From Verrucomicrobiota bacterium (GTDB lineage Bacteria > Verrucomicrobiota > Verrucomicrobiia > Limisphaerales > UBA11358): DNA of 37,130 nucleotides. Each line of letters starts with the position of its first letter. The first letter of the stretch is position 1. The DNA lies in NCBI GenBank assembly GCA_021324235.1, contig JAJPJM010000118.1, positions 1 through 37,130 on the forward strand. The letters are read 5' to 3'. Made by a program: the position numbers and the translations under genes. The notes under the pieces are model-generated. The model saw only the letters and a list, made by a program, of their open reading frames with translations, searched no databases and had not been told where the DNA came from. This document shows, piece by piece, positions 8,222 to 17,690 of this stretch.

Positions 8222-9337
8222 ATGCCACCCGGCAGCTCAATTCAGAAAAAAAGCGGACTTCCGACCGGAAACCCGGCGAGTCTATTGCAGGAGTGTCTTG
8301 CGTATGGTGTGTTGGTGGCAGGTGCGCGCGGGCGCATTGTCGCGTGCACACCCGAGGCGGCTGCGCTTCTGCGCCTGCCGGCGGCGCGATTGCAAAAGGC
8401 GCCGTTGAAGTCCCTGCCCGCCCCGTTCCCCAAACTCATTCGCGATGCCGCCAAGAACGGCCGGCTGGTGACCAACCGGGAGATTCGACTAAAAACCTCA
8501 CGCCGTGACGCCATCACGCTGCGGGCCAGTATTTTGCCCGTGCAAGGCCGCGGGCAATCGCAGGTGGTCGTGGTGCTCAACAACCAGGCTTCCGTGCCGG
8601 TTTTCGAGCAAAACATGCGGCGCCTCGACCGGCTGGCCAGCCTCGGCACGCTTTCCGCCAGCATGGCGCACGAAATCAAAAATGGCATGGTCGCGATCAA
8701 AACGTTCATCGATTTGCTGATGCAACGGGGCCAGGACACGGAACTGACCGAGGTCGTCAGCCGCGAATTGCAGCGTATCAACGCGATTGTCACGCAAATG
8801 ATGCGGTTCGCGGCACCCAAGGGAACCACGTTCGCCACCGTCCGGGTGCATGAGTTACTGGACCATTCGCTGCGTCTGCTGCACCACCAAATCGCCGGAA
8901 AACTGATTTCCCTCCAGCGCCATTACCAGGCTGAGACGGACGCGGTGCGCGGAGACGACGTGCAATTGCAACAAGCTTTCATGAATCTGCTGCTGAATGC
9001 GCTTGAGGCGATGGACACCAAAGGCGCGCTGACCGTCGCCACGGAGACCATGGAAGGCAAACGGGGAGCGCGATGGATGCGGATTCACATCCAGGACACC
9101 GGCGCGGGTATTGCCCGGGAAAATCTGGAGCGCCTGTTTGAACCGTTCTTCACCACCAAAAGGAACGGCACGGGACTGGGTCTGGCCATCAGCCAGCGCA
9201 TCGCGCACGAACATCGCGGTGTCATCCAGGTGCAGAGTGAAATCAACCAGGGCTCCACGTTCAGCTTCTTGATTCCGGTGCTTCCTTCCAGGCCTCCGCT
9301 CTCGAAACCGGCAACCGAAACAGTGGATGCCAGGTAG
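8222..9337 (+). CDS. PAS-containing sensor histidine kinase, NtrB-like
   Basis: A soluble two-component kinase of 371 residues with no membrane segment. Residues about 18-125 look like a degenerate PAS domain (LQECLAYGVLVAGARGRIVA). The dimerisation/phosphoacceptor helix has SASMAHEIKN with His150, and the ATPase domain has the N box NLLLNALEAMD, the G1 box DTGAGI and FEPFFTTKRNGTGLGLAIS. The overall form resembles NtrB and HydH-type kinases that activate sigma-54 regulators. No response regulator is adjacent on the same strand. The FHA-receiver protein at 5343-6629 is the only receiver in the window, and pairing them is speculative. The open frame begins at this ATG. Confidence 0.93.
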   Translation: MPPGSSIQKKSGLPTGNPASLLQECLAYGVLVAGARGRIVACTPEAAALLRLPAARLQKAPLKSLPAPFPKLIRDAAKNGRLVTNREIRLKTSRRDAITLRASILPVQGRGQSQVVVVLNNQASVPVFEQNMRRLDRLASLGTLSASMAHEIKNGMVAIKTFIDLLMQRGQDTELTEVVSRELQRINAIVTQMMRFAAPKGTTFATVRVHELLDHSLRLLHHQIAGKLISLQRHYQAETDAVRGDDVQLQQAFMNLLLNALEAMDTKGALTVATETMEGKRGARWMRIHIQDTGAGIARENLERLFEPFFTTKRNGTGLGLAISQRIAHEHRGVIQVQSEINQGSTFSFLIPVLPSRPPLSKPATETVDAR

Positions 9338-9399
9338 CGGGCGGAAAACAGCGGCAATTTTAATCCCGCCGGGCCATGACAACCGGGAGTACCACCAAC

Positions 9400-9427
9400 A
9401 AAAAAGCCCCGCACCTGCGTGCGGGGC
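9400..9427 (-). terminator. Rho-independent terminator of the PEP-CTERM gene
   Basis: A perfect 9-bp stem, GCCCCGCAC / GTGCGGGGC, with a 4-nt loop. Read on the minus strand it is followed by six T residues. It lies 36 bases past the stop of the PEP-CTERM gene. It also faces the end of the plus-strand kinase gene, but the T run is only on the minus side. Confidence 0.9.
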
Positions 9428-9463
9428 ATGAAAAACAAACTTATCCCAAGGTTTGTTAACGTG

Positions 9464-10210
9464 TCAGGCTTTACGACGGCGAATCAGCAAACCTGTAAGA
9501 CCAATGCCAGCTCCCATCAGCGCCATAATGGCCGGCTCGGGCACCGGGGCGCCCGACAGAACCACGTTGTTCAAAAATTGGTCCGTTGGGGCGCCGCCAC
9601 CGTTATTGAAGGTAAAGATCAACTGCACATAACTCTCACCACCGGCTTGAATCGCAGGCAGAAGGCTTGAATAGTTATATGATATAGTTTCCGACCGCAC
9701 TGAACCACTCGGCCCGAAATAATAATTGGGCTCTCCACTCGAGTTGTTATCAGTGCCCTGAAGATCAACCGATGTCGTACTCGCCCACGACACGTTGTTG
9801 TAGCCATAACCCGGGGCATTGATCGTCAACGCATAAATCTGTGAATATCCCGTCGTCGATGCAGAAGCTGGAACAGCGAACGTGAACGACAACGTAGTAT
9901 TGTTGTTGAAAGCTGCCAAGTCAGCCGGGATAGTGGGTAAATTTAGCGCTAATTGCTGGCCATAACCTGATGACTGTATTTGAAGACTTTGAGAATAACC
10001 GGTCACGCCAGCAGCGACAAAACTGTATATGCTAGTGTTGGAGGGATCTGTAATCGGATTGTTGTTGGATGGATTATACCACCCTTCAGCCTGGCCAGTT
10101 TGCCAGTTACCAATTACAACTTGCGCTTGTGCTACCGGGGCGGCAAACACTGCCAGTGCAGTTAAAGCCAAACAGCTGATTCCAGTTTTGTGAAGGTAAG
10201 TCATTTTCAT
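9464..10210 (-). CDS. PEP-CTERM sorting-domain secreted protein
   Basis: Secreted protein of 248 residues, no known enzymatic domain. It begins with a signal peptide (about residues 1-29, ending AAPVAQAQ). The body is rich in Asn, Ser, Gly and Tyr with little charge and likely forms a beta-sandwich. It ends with the classic exosortase signal: VPEPAIMALMGAGIGLTGLL followed by RRRKA. Such proteins are cut and sorted at the outer surface by an exosortase (EpsH/Xrt family), often with exopolysaccharide; no exosortase is in this window. It is a single-gene unit with a candidate promoter upstream and a strong terminator downstream. An ATG two codons in (10204) is an equally possible start. Confidence 0.9.
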   Translation of the reverse strand: MKMTYLHKTGISCLALTALAVFAAPVAQAQVVIGNWQTGQAEGWYNPSNNNPITDPSNTSIYSFVAAGVTGYSQSLQIQSSGYGQQLALNLPTIPADLAAFNNNTTLSFTFAVPASASTTGYSQIYALTINAPGYGYNNVSWASTTSVDLQGTDNNSSGEPNYYFGPSGSVRSETISYNYSSLLPAIQAGGESYVQLIFTFNNGGGAPTDQFLNNVVLSGAPVPEPAIMALMGAGIGLTGLLIRRRKA

Positions 10211-10603
10211 AAGTCTTAAGTCTTTTAGTCTATTCAGGGTACCAACGATGCCTTATATTATCAATATAGCCGCCGGAATGCAATGGATAATACTATGAAA
10301 TAAACGGGGATTTTATCGTTCCTTGCCATCCCTCAAATACATATTTGTCTTTGTTTTACAACAACTTGCAATCGTTCGTCTCACTCCAAAATGACTTCCC
10401 GGGGCCATTTATTAGTTACTAATGCCGGTTTATAATAGATTCCAATTGTTCTAATGAAGGCTGCATGACAAATTGGTCTGCAAAGTCCCGCATGGTTTGT
10501 CAGGCAGCGCGGCAAATCTCCGGCGGTTCAAAATAATGAGGACGGACACGGCTTAATCTTACTTTTTTGTTTTGTCAAAGTTCAAAATGTCTAAACATAT
10601 CCC
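10211..10603. other. AT-rich divergent intergenic region
   Basis: 393 bases between the PEP-CTERM gene (minus) and the XynE-like esterase (plus). It is clearly more AT-rich than the neighbouring genes. It holds a plausible minus-strand promoter near 10255-10283. I see no open frame worth calling and no clear promoter for the plus-strand esterase. Confidence 0.7.
10255..10283 (-). promoter_or_regulatory. Candidate sigma-70-type promoter for the PEP-CTERM gene
   Basis: On the minus strand TTGCAT is followed after 17 bases by TAATAT, about 45 bases upstream of the start codon. GATAAT overlaps it with a 15-base spacing. The box quality is moderate and rests on sequence likeness alone. Confidence 0.4.
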
Positions 10604-11842
10604 ATGACAAAGAACATCCTACGTGCCGCATCCATCATACGGACGGCTTCATGCCTGGCAGTGATCTTATTCTGCGCACGACCGGTTCTTGCCGCACCGG
10701 ATCAAGGCGGCCATTGGGTGGGCACTTGGGGAACATCGCCACAGTTAACGGAACCTAGAAACCTGCCGCCGCGGCCAGGCTTGACCAGCAACACGCTGCG
10801 CCAAATCGTACAGGTATCCATTGGTGGGGAAAAATTGCGCGTGCGGTTCTCCAACGCGTTTGGCACGAGTTCCGTCGCGATACGTTCGGCGCAGGTGGCC
10901 CGGTCGGCCGGTGGCAGCGCAATCCAGACAAACAGCGAAATGGTACTGGCGTTTCAAGGCAAACCTTCCGTGACGATTCCGGCGGGGGAATCCGTGTTGT
11001 CGGATGCTTTTGATTTTGACCTGGCACCCTTATCCGACCTGACGGTGACAATCCATTTCGATGACACTTCGGAAGCAGTCACCGGACATCCGGGTTCACG
11101 GACAACGTCGTATTTGCAGGCTGGCGATGCGGTTTCAGCGGTGGAGCTGCCGACGGCGGCCCGGACGCAGCACTGGTATATTTTGGATGGTATCGACGTG
11201 GAGGCGGACAATTCGAGTGCGGCCACGGTCACCCTGGGCGATTCGATTACCGATGGCAGGGGCTCGGGAACAGACAAAAACGACCGCTGGCCGGATGATC
11301 TGGCGCGCCGTTTGCAGGCGGACCAAAACACAGTCCACATTTCGGTGTTGAACGAGGGCATCGGTGGAAATTGTGTCTTGCGCGGCGGCTTGGGACCGAC
11401 GGCGTTGTCACGTTTCAATCGGGACGTGCTGTCACAAAGCGGCGTGCGTTGGCTGATTATACTTGAGGGCGTCAACGACATTGGGGGGAGCCGCAGTCCC
11501 GAAGCGTCGGCGTCAGTGGCGACAAATTTAATCGCCGCGTATGAGCAGATGATTGACAAGGCTCATGCCGGGAAGATTAAAGTGTACGGGGCGACCATCA
11601 CGCCCTTTGGAGGATCGTTTTATGACAGCCCGGCCCACGAAACGGCACGGCAGGCGATCAATGATTGGATCCGAACCAGTGGCCGGTTTGACGCGGTCGT
11701 TGATTTCGACGCAGCCGTACGCGACCCCCAAAAACCCTCACATCTGATGCCGGCGGCGGACAGCGGCGATCATCTGCACCCGAATGAAGCTGGCTATCGA
11801 ATGATGGCGGATGCGATCAATTTGAAATTGTTTGAGAAATGA
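10604..11842 (+). CDS. Secreted SGNH/GDSL esterase, XynE-like
   Basis: Probable extracellular carbohydrate esterase of 412 residues. A signal peptide (to about residue 30, ARPVLAAP) is followed by a beta-rich region (about 35-200) starting HWVGTWGTSPQ, then the SGNH hydrolase domain. Catalytic blocks are all present: VTLGDSITDG with Ser214, NEGIGGN (Gly), EGVNDIGG (Asn) and DHLHPNEAGY (Asp/His). This layout matches the XynE-like subfamily first noted in a Prevotella xylanase cluster, whose members remove acyl or aryl ester groups. It heads a row of three plus-strand esterase genes, supporting a role in deacylating xylan; the exact substrate is inferred. No strong ribosome site is seen before the ATG. 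Confidence 0.87.
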   Translation: MTKNILRAASIIRTASCLAVILFCARPVLAAPDQGGHWVGTWGTSPQLTEPRNLPPRPGLTSNTLRQIVQVSIGGEKLRVRFSNAFGTSSVAIRSAQVARSAGGSAIQTNSEMVLAFQGKPSVTIPAGESVLSDAFDFDLAPLSDLTVTIHFDDTSEAVTGHPGSRTTSYLQAGDAVSAVELPTAARTQHWYILDGIDVEADNSSAATVTLGDSITDGRGSGTDKNDRWPDDLARRLQADQNTVHISVLNEGIGGNCVLRGGLGPTALSRFNRDVLSQSGVRWLIILEGVNDIGGSRSPEASASVATNLIAAYEQMIDKAHAGKIKVYGATITPFGGSFYDSPAHETARQAINDWIRTSGRFDAVVDFDAAVRDPQKPSHLMPAADSGDHLHPNEAGYRMMADAINLKLFEK

Positions 11843-11898
11843 CAGCTTGAAACCGTGGCGTGTCTTGCTTATTTAAAAACAGCCAAACCTGCCAGATT

Positions 11899-13347
11899 AT
11901 GCAACTGAGAAATGTATTTGTTCCCGCCCTGGCGGCATTGACCGCGGCGAACTTTTGCCACGCGGAGCCGTCGGCTGCGCCAGCCACGGCCACAAACCTG
12001 CCGCCGCCAATGAATTGGACCGCCGGGCAGGACCATCAAAACATGATGGAGCAACTGGGTATCAAAACGCTGCGACCCGGCGCCGACGGCATGAATCCCA
12101 AGGCGGCAAATTATCAGAACACCGACGAAGCCAGGGCCAATCCTTATCCCAACCTGCCCGACCCGCTCACGTTGAATGACGGCAAAAGGGTGACCACGCC
12201 CGAAATGTGGTGGCAGCAGCGGCGGCCGGAAATCGTCGAGGACTTTGACCGGGAAGTCTATGGCCGGGTCCCGAAAAATGCGCCCAAAGTGACCTGGGAA
12301 ATCACCAGCGTTACCCGGACCAATAATGGCGCCATTCCGGTCATCACCAAACAACTCACCGGCCACGTGGACAACTCTGCCTATCCGCTCATCAGCGTCA
12401 ACATTCAGTTGACGTTGACCACCCCCGCCAACGCGACGGGCCCGGTGCCCGTGATGCTGGAATTTGGTTTCGATTTCAGCCGTTTCCTGCGCGGGACGAA
12501 TCGATTCGGCGGAACGAACGCTTTCCGCCGCTTTCCCGGGTTTAACGGACCCAACTGGCAACAGCTGGTTTTGTCCAACGGCTGGGGTTATGCGATTATT
12601 GTTCCGACCAGTTACCAAGCCGACGACGGCGCCGGCTTGACGCGCGGCATCATTGGTTTGTGCAACCGGGGCCAGCCGCGCAAACCGGATGATTGGGGCG
12701 CGTTGCGCGCGTGGGCCTGGGGCGCGAGTCGCGCGCTGGATTATTTTGAAACCGATCCGGCGGTGGACGCAAAGCAGGTCGGCATCGAAGGCCTTTCGCG
12801 TTACGGCAAGGCGACCCTGGTTACAATGGCTTACGACCCGCGTTTCGCCATTGCGCTGGTGGGTTCCTCCGGCGAAGGCGGGGCAAAACTTTCCCGCCGC
12901 AACTGGGGCGAATTGGTGGAAAATCTGACCGGCACCGGGGAGTATCATTGGATGGCGGGCAATTTTCTCAAATACGGGGGCCCGTTGACACCCGGCGATT
13001 TACCCGTGGACGCGCATGAATTGATTGCCCTGTGTGCACCGCGACCCGTGTTCATCAGCTATGGCGCCACCTCGGGCAGCCCCGGCGCGGAAGGCACGTG
13101 GGTGGATCAACACGGTAGTTTCATGGCCACCGTCGCCGCCGAACCGGTTTACCGATTGCTGGCGAAGAAAGGATTGGAGGTTCACGGCAATTATCTCACC
13201 GCTCCGATGCCGCCGGTCAATACCGCGCTGACCAACGGCGATCTGGCCTGGCGGCAGCACGACGGCGGACACACTGACGCGCCCAATTGGCCGGCATTCC
13301 TGCAATGGGCAGACCGTTACATCCATGGTCCGCCACCCACAAAATGA
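11899..13347 (+). CDS. CE15 4-O-methyl-glucuronoyl methylesterase (glucuronoyl esterase)
   Basis: Secreted alpha/beta-hydrolase that cleaves ester links between (methyl)glucuronate on xylan and lignin alcohols. The track frame starts at a GTG (11860); I use the ATG at 11899 because it begins a normal signal peptide (MQLRNVFVPALAALTAANFCHA). The 482-residue protein carries the CE15 nucleophile motif GLSRYGKATL (Ser300), SSGEGGAKLSRR with a likely catalytic or assisting Glu326, and HDGGHTDAPNWPAF with His458. VEDFDREVYGRVP near the N-terminus is also typical of the bacterial branch. It sits 56 bases after the XynE-like esterase and 74 before the CE20-like enzyme, consistent with one transcript. 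The antisense ORF 11869..12948(-) is a shadow. Confidence 0.9.
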   Translation: MQLRNVFVPALAALTAANFCHAEPSAAPATATNLPPPMNWTAGQDHQNMMEQLGIKTLRPGADGMNPKAANYQNTDEARANPYPNLPDPLTLNDGKRVTTPEMWWQQRRPEIVEDFDREVYGRVPKNAPKVTWEITSVTRTNNGAIPVITKQLTGHVDNSAYPLISVNIQLTLTTPANATGPVPVMLEFGFDFSRFLRGTNRFGGTNAFRRFPGFNGPNWQQLVLSNGWGYAIIVPTSYQADDGAGLTRGIIGLCNRGQPRKPDDWGALRAWAWGASRALDYFETDPAVDAKQVGIEGLSRYGKATLVTMAYDPRFAIALVGSSGEGGAKLSRRNWGELVENLTGTGEYHWMAGNFLKYGGPLTPGDLPVDAHELIALCAPRPVFISYGATSGSPGAEGTWVDQHGSFMATVAAEPVYRLLAKKGLEVHGNYLTAPMPPVNTALTNGDLAWRQHDGGHTDAPNWPAFLQWADRYIHGPPPTK

Positions 13348-13421
13348 CCCAGGCACAATGGTTTCCAGGTTCCGATTCTAAAAGGATTGTTGGATTTTAA
13401 GAAACATTTCATCATCAAACC

Positions 13422-15380
13422 ATGCAAATCAAACGTTGCTGCCTGTGCCTCTTTGCGTTTATGGCGTTGCTCCCGGCGACGGCGGCGGAACTGCCGTTTG
13501 TCAGTCCGATGTTCAGTGACAACATGGTGCTCCAGCGGGGAAAACCAAACCCGATCTGGGGTTGGGTAAAGCCGGGAGAAGTCGTCAAAGTGGAAATTGC
13601 CGGGCATACGGCGAAAGCCGTGGCAGATGCGGATGGCCGCTGGCAGGCAGAAATTCAACCGCCTGCGCCCGGAGGACATTACACGATCAAAATCGTCGGG
13701 CCGGACCGGACCGTCGAATTTCATGAAGTCCTGGTGGGCGACGTCTGGTTGTGTGGCGGCCAATCCAACATGGAGCTGGGCATCGGGCTGGTGAATAATG
13801 CCGCGGAAGAAATCGCGTCAGCGAACCATCCTGAAATCCGGCTATTCCTGCTGAACCACAAAGTTTCCTATTCGCCCGCATCGGTCCCCGATGGCACCTG
13901 GAAGATTTGCTCGCCGCAAACGATTACCGAAGGTGGTTGGCAGGGTTTTTCCGCCGTCGCCTATTTTTTTGGACGCCGGGTGCAGCAGGACATTCACGTG
14001 CCGGTTGGTTTGATTGAGGATTGCTGGGGCGGCACGCCGGTGGAGAGTTGGACGAGTCCGGCAGTGCTGCACAAAGTCGGCGGCTATGATCCAAAACTGG
14101 CGGAAATCGAACGCCTCAGCACCAAACCCGGACCGCAATACGGCAGTTTCCTGATGCATTGGCTCGATGAATACGACATGGGGATCAGCAACAAATGGGA
14201 AGCTGCGGATATGAACGATTCCCCCTGGCAAACGGTTCAGATTCCAGGCGCCTTTGGAGAAATGGGCCTGGCCGATGTGCCGTGTATCTGCTGGTTCCGT
14301 AAAGAAGTCACCCTGCCCAACCCCTTGCCCACCGGCAAGGCCACAATTTACCTGGGGTCGATCGAAAAGATGGACACCACCTACATCAACGGCCATTGGG
14401 TCGGAGAGAGTTCCTGGGTGGAAAATCCGCGGGCCTATGACATAACCGGCGGAATTCTCAAGCCGGGCACGAACCTCGTTGTGATACGGGTTTTTAAGTG
14501 GGAATCAAAAAATGGCTTCCTGTCCGGGCCGGACGTGATGCGATTGGAATTGGGCGACAAAACTGCCATTCCGCTGGCCGGTGATTGGAAAGGCAAACTC
14601 AGTTGCAACGCCAAACCGCCCCACCCGATGCCATTGGATTTTGAAAATTATCCGACCATGCCGGCCGTGCTTAATCTGGAAATGATTGACCCGGTGGCGC
14701 CGCTGGCGATCAAAGGAGCGATCTGGTATCAAGGCGAGGCGAACTTCACGCAGGCCTACCGATACCGGACACTGCTCCCGGCCATGATTGGCGACTGGCG
14801 AAATCTGTTTGGCCAGGGGGACTTCCCATTTTACATCGTCAGCCTGCCCGCCTTCATGCAACGTCGCAGCGAACCCGGCACCGATGGTTGGACGGAGTTG
14901 CGTGAGGCACAGGCGTTGACCGCCCAAAACGTCCCGCATTGCGGCCTGGCCGTCACGGTGGATACGGGGGATGCTGATAACATTCACCCGAAAAACAAAG
15001 TCCCGGTAGGCGAGCGCCTGGCCTACTGTGCGTTGGCCGAAACCTACGGCGAAAAGATTCCTTATCAAGGTCCCACCTTTACTTCGATGAAACCCCTGCC
15101 CGGCGCGCTAAAACTCAATCTCACCCATACCGACGGCGGGCTGGTCGTTCAGGGTGACAAGCTGGGGGAATTTTCCGTTGCCGGAAAAGACCGCCAATGG
15201 CACTGGGCCACTGCCAGGATTGACGGTGACGCGGTTGTGGTTTCGTCACCCGAGGTGCCCGACCCGGTCGCAGCCCGTTACGCCTGGCAGGCGAATCCGC
15301 TGGCCACGCTTTACAATGGAGCCGGGCTGCCGGCCGTGCCGTTCCGCACGGATGATTGGCCGGAAAGTACCGGGAATTAA
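13422..15380 (+). CDS. Secreted acetylesterase, sialate-O-acetylesterase-like (CE20-type architecture)
   Basis: A 652-residue secreted SGNH esterase usually annotated 'sialate O-acetylesterase'. A signal peptide (about 1-22) is followed by an N-terminal beta-domain (FSDNMVLQRGKPNPIWGW), then the SGNH core with CGGQSNMELG (Ser115), GAIWYQGEAN and DADNIHPKNK (Asp/His). Between the core halves, residues about 250-380 form a jelly-roll-like insertion resembling a GH2 sugar-binding domain (WFRKEVTLP, IYLGSIEKMDTTYINGHWVG). This interrupted arrangement is the one described for CE20 xyloglucan/xylan acetylesterases. In this locus, removal of acetyl groups from xylan or xylo-oligosaccharides is the likely role; sialate is unlikely. 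It is the last gene of the plus-strand esterase row and converges on the GH30 gene with 44 bases between. Confidence 0.86.
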   Translation: MQIKRCCLCLFAFMALLPATAAELPFVSPMFSDNMVLQRGKPNPIWGWVKPGEVVKVEIAGHTAKAVADADGRWQAEIQPPAPGGHYTIKIVGPDRTVEFHEVLVGDVWLCGGQSNMELGIGLVNNAAEEIASANHPEIRLFLLNHKVSYSPASVPDGTWKICSPQTITEGGWQGFSAVAYFFGRRVQQDIHVPVGLIEDCWGGTPVESWTSPAVLHKVGGYDPKLAEIERLSTKPGPQYGSFLMHWLDEYDMGISNKWEAADMNDSPWQTVQIPGAFGEMGLADVPCICWFRKEVTLPNPLPTGKATIYLGSIEKMDTTYINGHWVGESSWVENPRAYDITGGILKPGTNLVVIRVFKWESKNGFLSGPDVMRLELGDKTAIPLAGDWKGKLSCNAKPPHPMPLDFENYPTMPAVLNLEMIDPVAPLAIKGAIWYQGEANFTQAYRYRTLLPAMIGDWRNLFGQGDFPFYIVSLPAFMQRRSEPGTDGWTELREAQALTAQNVPHCGLAVTVDTGDADNIHPKNKVPVGERLAYCALAETYGEKIPYQGPTFTSMKPLPGALKLNLTHTDGGLVVQGDKLGEFSVAGKDRQWHWATARIDGDAVVVSSPEVPDPVAARYAWQANPLATLYNGAGLPAVPFRTDDWPESTGN

Positions 15381-15424
15381 AATCCTTCCAACGAGTCGGC
15401 CGGATCGGTGCCACATCACCGGCA

Positions 15425-15975
15425 TCACGGACTGCTGACCTGGTAAAAGGCCGGGCTGACCGAAGCCGTTGTGTCCGTGTACGAGAGCGGACCGCCCGAC
15501 GCTCCACCCGCAGGATAACCCGTGGCGATCACCGGCCATGGGCTGGCAAAGCCGTCCAGAACATTGGTCCTGAAGACCGAATAGGTTGCCCCGGCGGTTG
15601 AATTCCAGGTCAGGATGAACGCCGGCGTGCCAGGATCATATGCAACGTTGGAAATGGTGATGTTGGTCGAGGCCACATAACCCTGTCCCGCAAATGTCAC
15701 CACACTCAGGGCCGGCAGCGCATAAGTAAAGGACGCGTTAGCGACACTGACCGCGGGCTGGCTGGCCAGGGAAAGATTGCTGGAGGTAATCCACGGCGTC
15801 ACCGAACCGGCGGTAAAATTCGTCAGATTAAAAGTTTGGGTCACGACGGTTGAATTTGGATTGATGGCGACGATGGCAAAGTTTCCGGAATTGGTGTCTT
15901 TGTAAGCGCTGATCAAGGCGGCGCTGCCGGTGTTGGCGGCGTCAATGCGATAATAACCCGGGCGCACAAAGCGGC
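15425..15975 (-). repeat. Duplicated GH30 3' segment, copy A
   Basis: The 3' third of the first GH30 gene matches copy B (17133-17690) at the DNA level. Two exact runs found by eye are 43 bases (15786-15828 = 17491-17533) and 35 bases (15673-15707 = 17378-17412), with many shorter ones. The limits are approximate. Confidence 0.85.
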
Positions 15976-17059
15976 TGAACTGGCCGAAAGCAAACAAACG
16001 CTTGGTGATGGAGCCGTTGTTGTCCAGCAGCCCCGAGTTGCCATTCGCGGTGCTGGAAGCCATCAGCCACCAGTAATGGTAGGCGTTGGCCTGCGCCACG
16101 GTCATAAACAGGTGTATCCGCTGGGCATAGTAGATGCCATTGGCGATGCTGCTGTCGCTGCCGGAAAGAATGGCGACTTCGGTTTCCCAGAGCGCCTTCC
16201 CATAACTATTTTTGGTCAACGTCGCCGGCCCATTGACGCCGTCATAATTATGGTCCGCCACAATGCCCACATCTGCCGCGACATTTGGATCCGACATGGC
16301 AGTGGCGGCAAGACCGTGTGGATCCTGCCAGTTTTGACTCTCCGGAAGCATGATCATGGTTGAAGTCAGGTTTTGGGCCAGCAAAGCATTATAAAGATTG
16401 GTTGCAAAATCATGAATCTGGGAACCGGTCCACTGACATGCCTCGTAGTTGGTCACACCGGCATCCGGCTCGTTCTGGATCGAAATGGCGTAGATGTTGA
16501 TGCTGAAAAGGGTCTTCATGATCCTGACATAATTGGCCAACTGGCTGGCATAGGCCAGATTTGTCGCGTTGTTACCACTTCCGAGATAACTGCCGCCGTT
16601 GATTCCGCCGCCGGTGGCATGCTTGGCATCGTAGATGTCGTTGGTACTCTTAAACCCGGCTGCGGGCGTCCACGGGGTACTCCATACTTTGGCCCCAAGC
16701 GTCTGCGCATCCTTCATGATGGTGGTTTCACCCGTGCCCAGCGCTACCGTCGAAGCCGTCGAGTTGGCATAATTGATATGGTTGCGCAGCAGGGAAAGGC
16801 CGATCCCATTGTCGATCGTCGTGGTCCCCAACCGATCCGTGTAAAGGATGCCATTGTTGGTGGAAAAAAACAGATTGGCCTCCGTCGTGGTCCAGGTGGT
16901 CTGCCAGGCAGAAGACGCGCCAAAGCCGTCAATCCGTTGATGCACGTTGTTCCAGTTTACGGTGCAGGTTTGCGCATGGGCTGCCATGAACGCCGTAAAC
17001 GTTATTAACGCCGGCAGAATCATCACCATGCCGGCAAACAATTTTCGAACATTTTTCAC
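15425..17059 (-). CDS. Secreted GH30 xylanase (first copy)
   Basis: Glycoside hydrolase family 30 enzyme of 544 residues, probably a glucurono(arabino)xylan endo-xylanase. The start is a GTG giving a basic signal peptide that ends near AAHAQ; no ATG lies before it in frame, though ATG at residue 11 is an alternative. The catalytic barrel begins HQRIDGFGASSAW. The acid/base is Glu197 in AISIQNEPDA and the nucleophile Glu294 in ALWETEVA. The GH30 side beta-sandwich follows (NFAIVAINPN ... SVVTFAGQGY), then a 75-residue terminal module ending AFYQVSSP. From about SRFVRPGYYRID to the end it is nearly the same as the next gene, while the barrel is quite different. Glucuronate specificity is inferred from context (GH115, CE15); I could not place the recognising Arg. 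Confidence 0.88.
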   Translation of the reverse strand: MKNVRKLFAGMVMILPALITFTAFMAAHAQTCTVNWNNVHQRIDGFGASSAWQTTWTTTEANLFFSTNNGILYTDRLGTTTIDNGIGLSLLRNHINYANSTASTVALGTGETTIMKDAQTLGAKVWSTPWTPAAGFKSTNDIYDAKHATGGGINGGSYLGSGNNATNLAYASQLANYVRIMKTLFSINIYAISIQNEPDAGVTNYEACQWTGSQIHDFATNLYNALLAQNLTSTMIMLPESQNWQDPHGLAATAMSDPNVAADVGIVADHNYDGVNGPATLTKNSYGKALWETEVAILSGSDSSIANGIYYAQRIHLFMTVAQANAYHYWWLMASSTANGNSGLLDNNGSITKRLFAFGQFSRFVRPGYYRIDAANTGSAALISAYKDTNSGNFAIVAINPNSTVVTQTFNLTNFTAGSVTPWITSSNLSLASQPAVSVANASFTYALPALSVVTFAGQGYVASTNITISNVAYDPGTPAFILTWNSTAGATYSVFRTNVLDGFASPWPVIATGYPAGGASGGPLSYTDTTASVSPAFYQVSSP

Positions 17060-17132
17060 TATATAGAACGCCGTTCATGGCTCGATTAAGGACACGGCAC
17101 GAGCACGGCTCCGGGGGGCGGTGTTAATTGAA

Positions 17133-17690
17133 TCACGGGCTGCTCACCCGATAAAACGCCGGGCTCACGGTGGCGGTGGTGTCCGTGTATGAGAGTGGAC
17201 CGCCCGTCGCCCCACCCGCAGGATAACCCGTGCCAATCAGCGGCCATGGGCTGACGGAGCCGCCCAAAATATTTGTCCTGAGCACGGAATAGGTCGCCCC
17301 CGCTGTCGAATTCCAGGTAAGAACAAAGGATCCATTCGGAATATAGGTGGTACTGGAAATAGTAATGTTGGTTGACACCACATAACCCTGTCCCGCAAAT
17401 GTCACCACACTCCAAGCCGGCAGCGTATAAGTGAAGGACGCGTTAGTAACGTTGACCGGTGTCTGGACGGCCAAAGAAAGATTGCTGGAAGTAATCCACG
17501 GCGTCACCGAACCGGCGGTAAAATTCGTCAGATCAAAAGTCTGGGTCATGGCGGTCAAATTGGTATTGACGGCGACGATGGCAAAATTTCCAGAATGGGT
17601 GTCTTTGTAAGCGCTGATCGAAGCCGCAGCCGGATTGCTGTTGGTCACGTCAATTCGATACCAACCCGGGTGTACGAACCGGCTCCACTG
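17133..17690 (-). repeat. Duplicated GH30 3' segment, copy B
   Basis: Partner of copy A at 15425-15975, same orientation, about 1.7 kb away. It covers the side beta-sandwich and terminal module. Similarity falls off sharply once the barrel is entered. Confidence 0.85.

Noticed and set aside
11869-12948. 359-codon minus-strand ORF
   Set aside because: Antisense to the CE15 gene; compositionally a shadow, no motifs.
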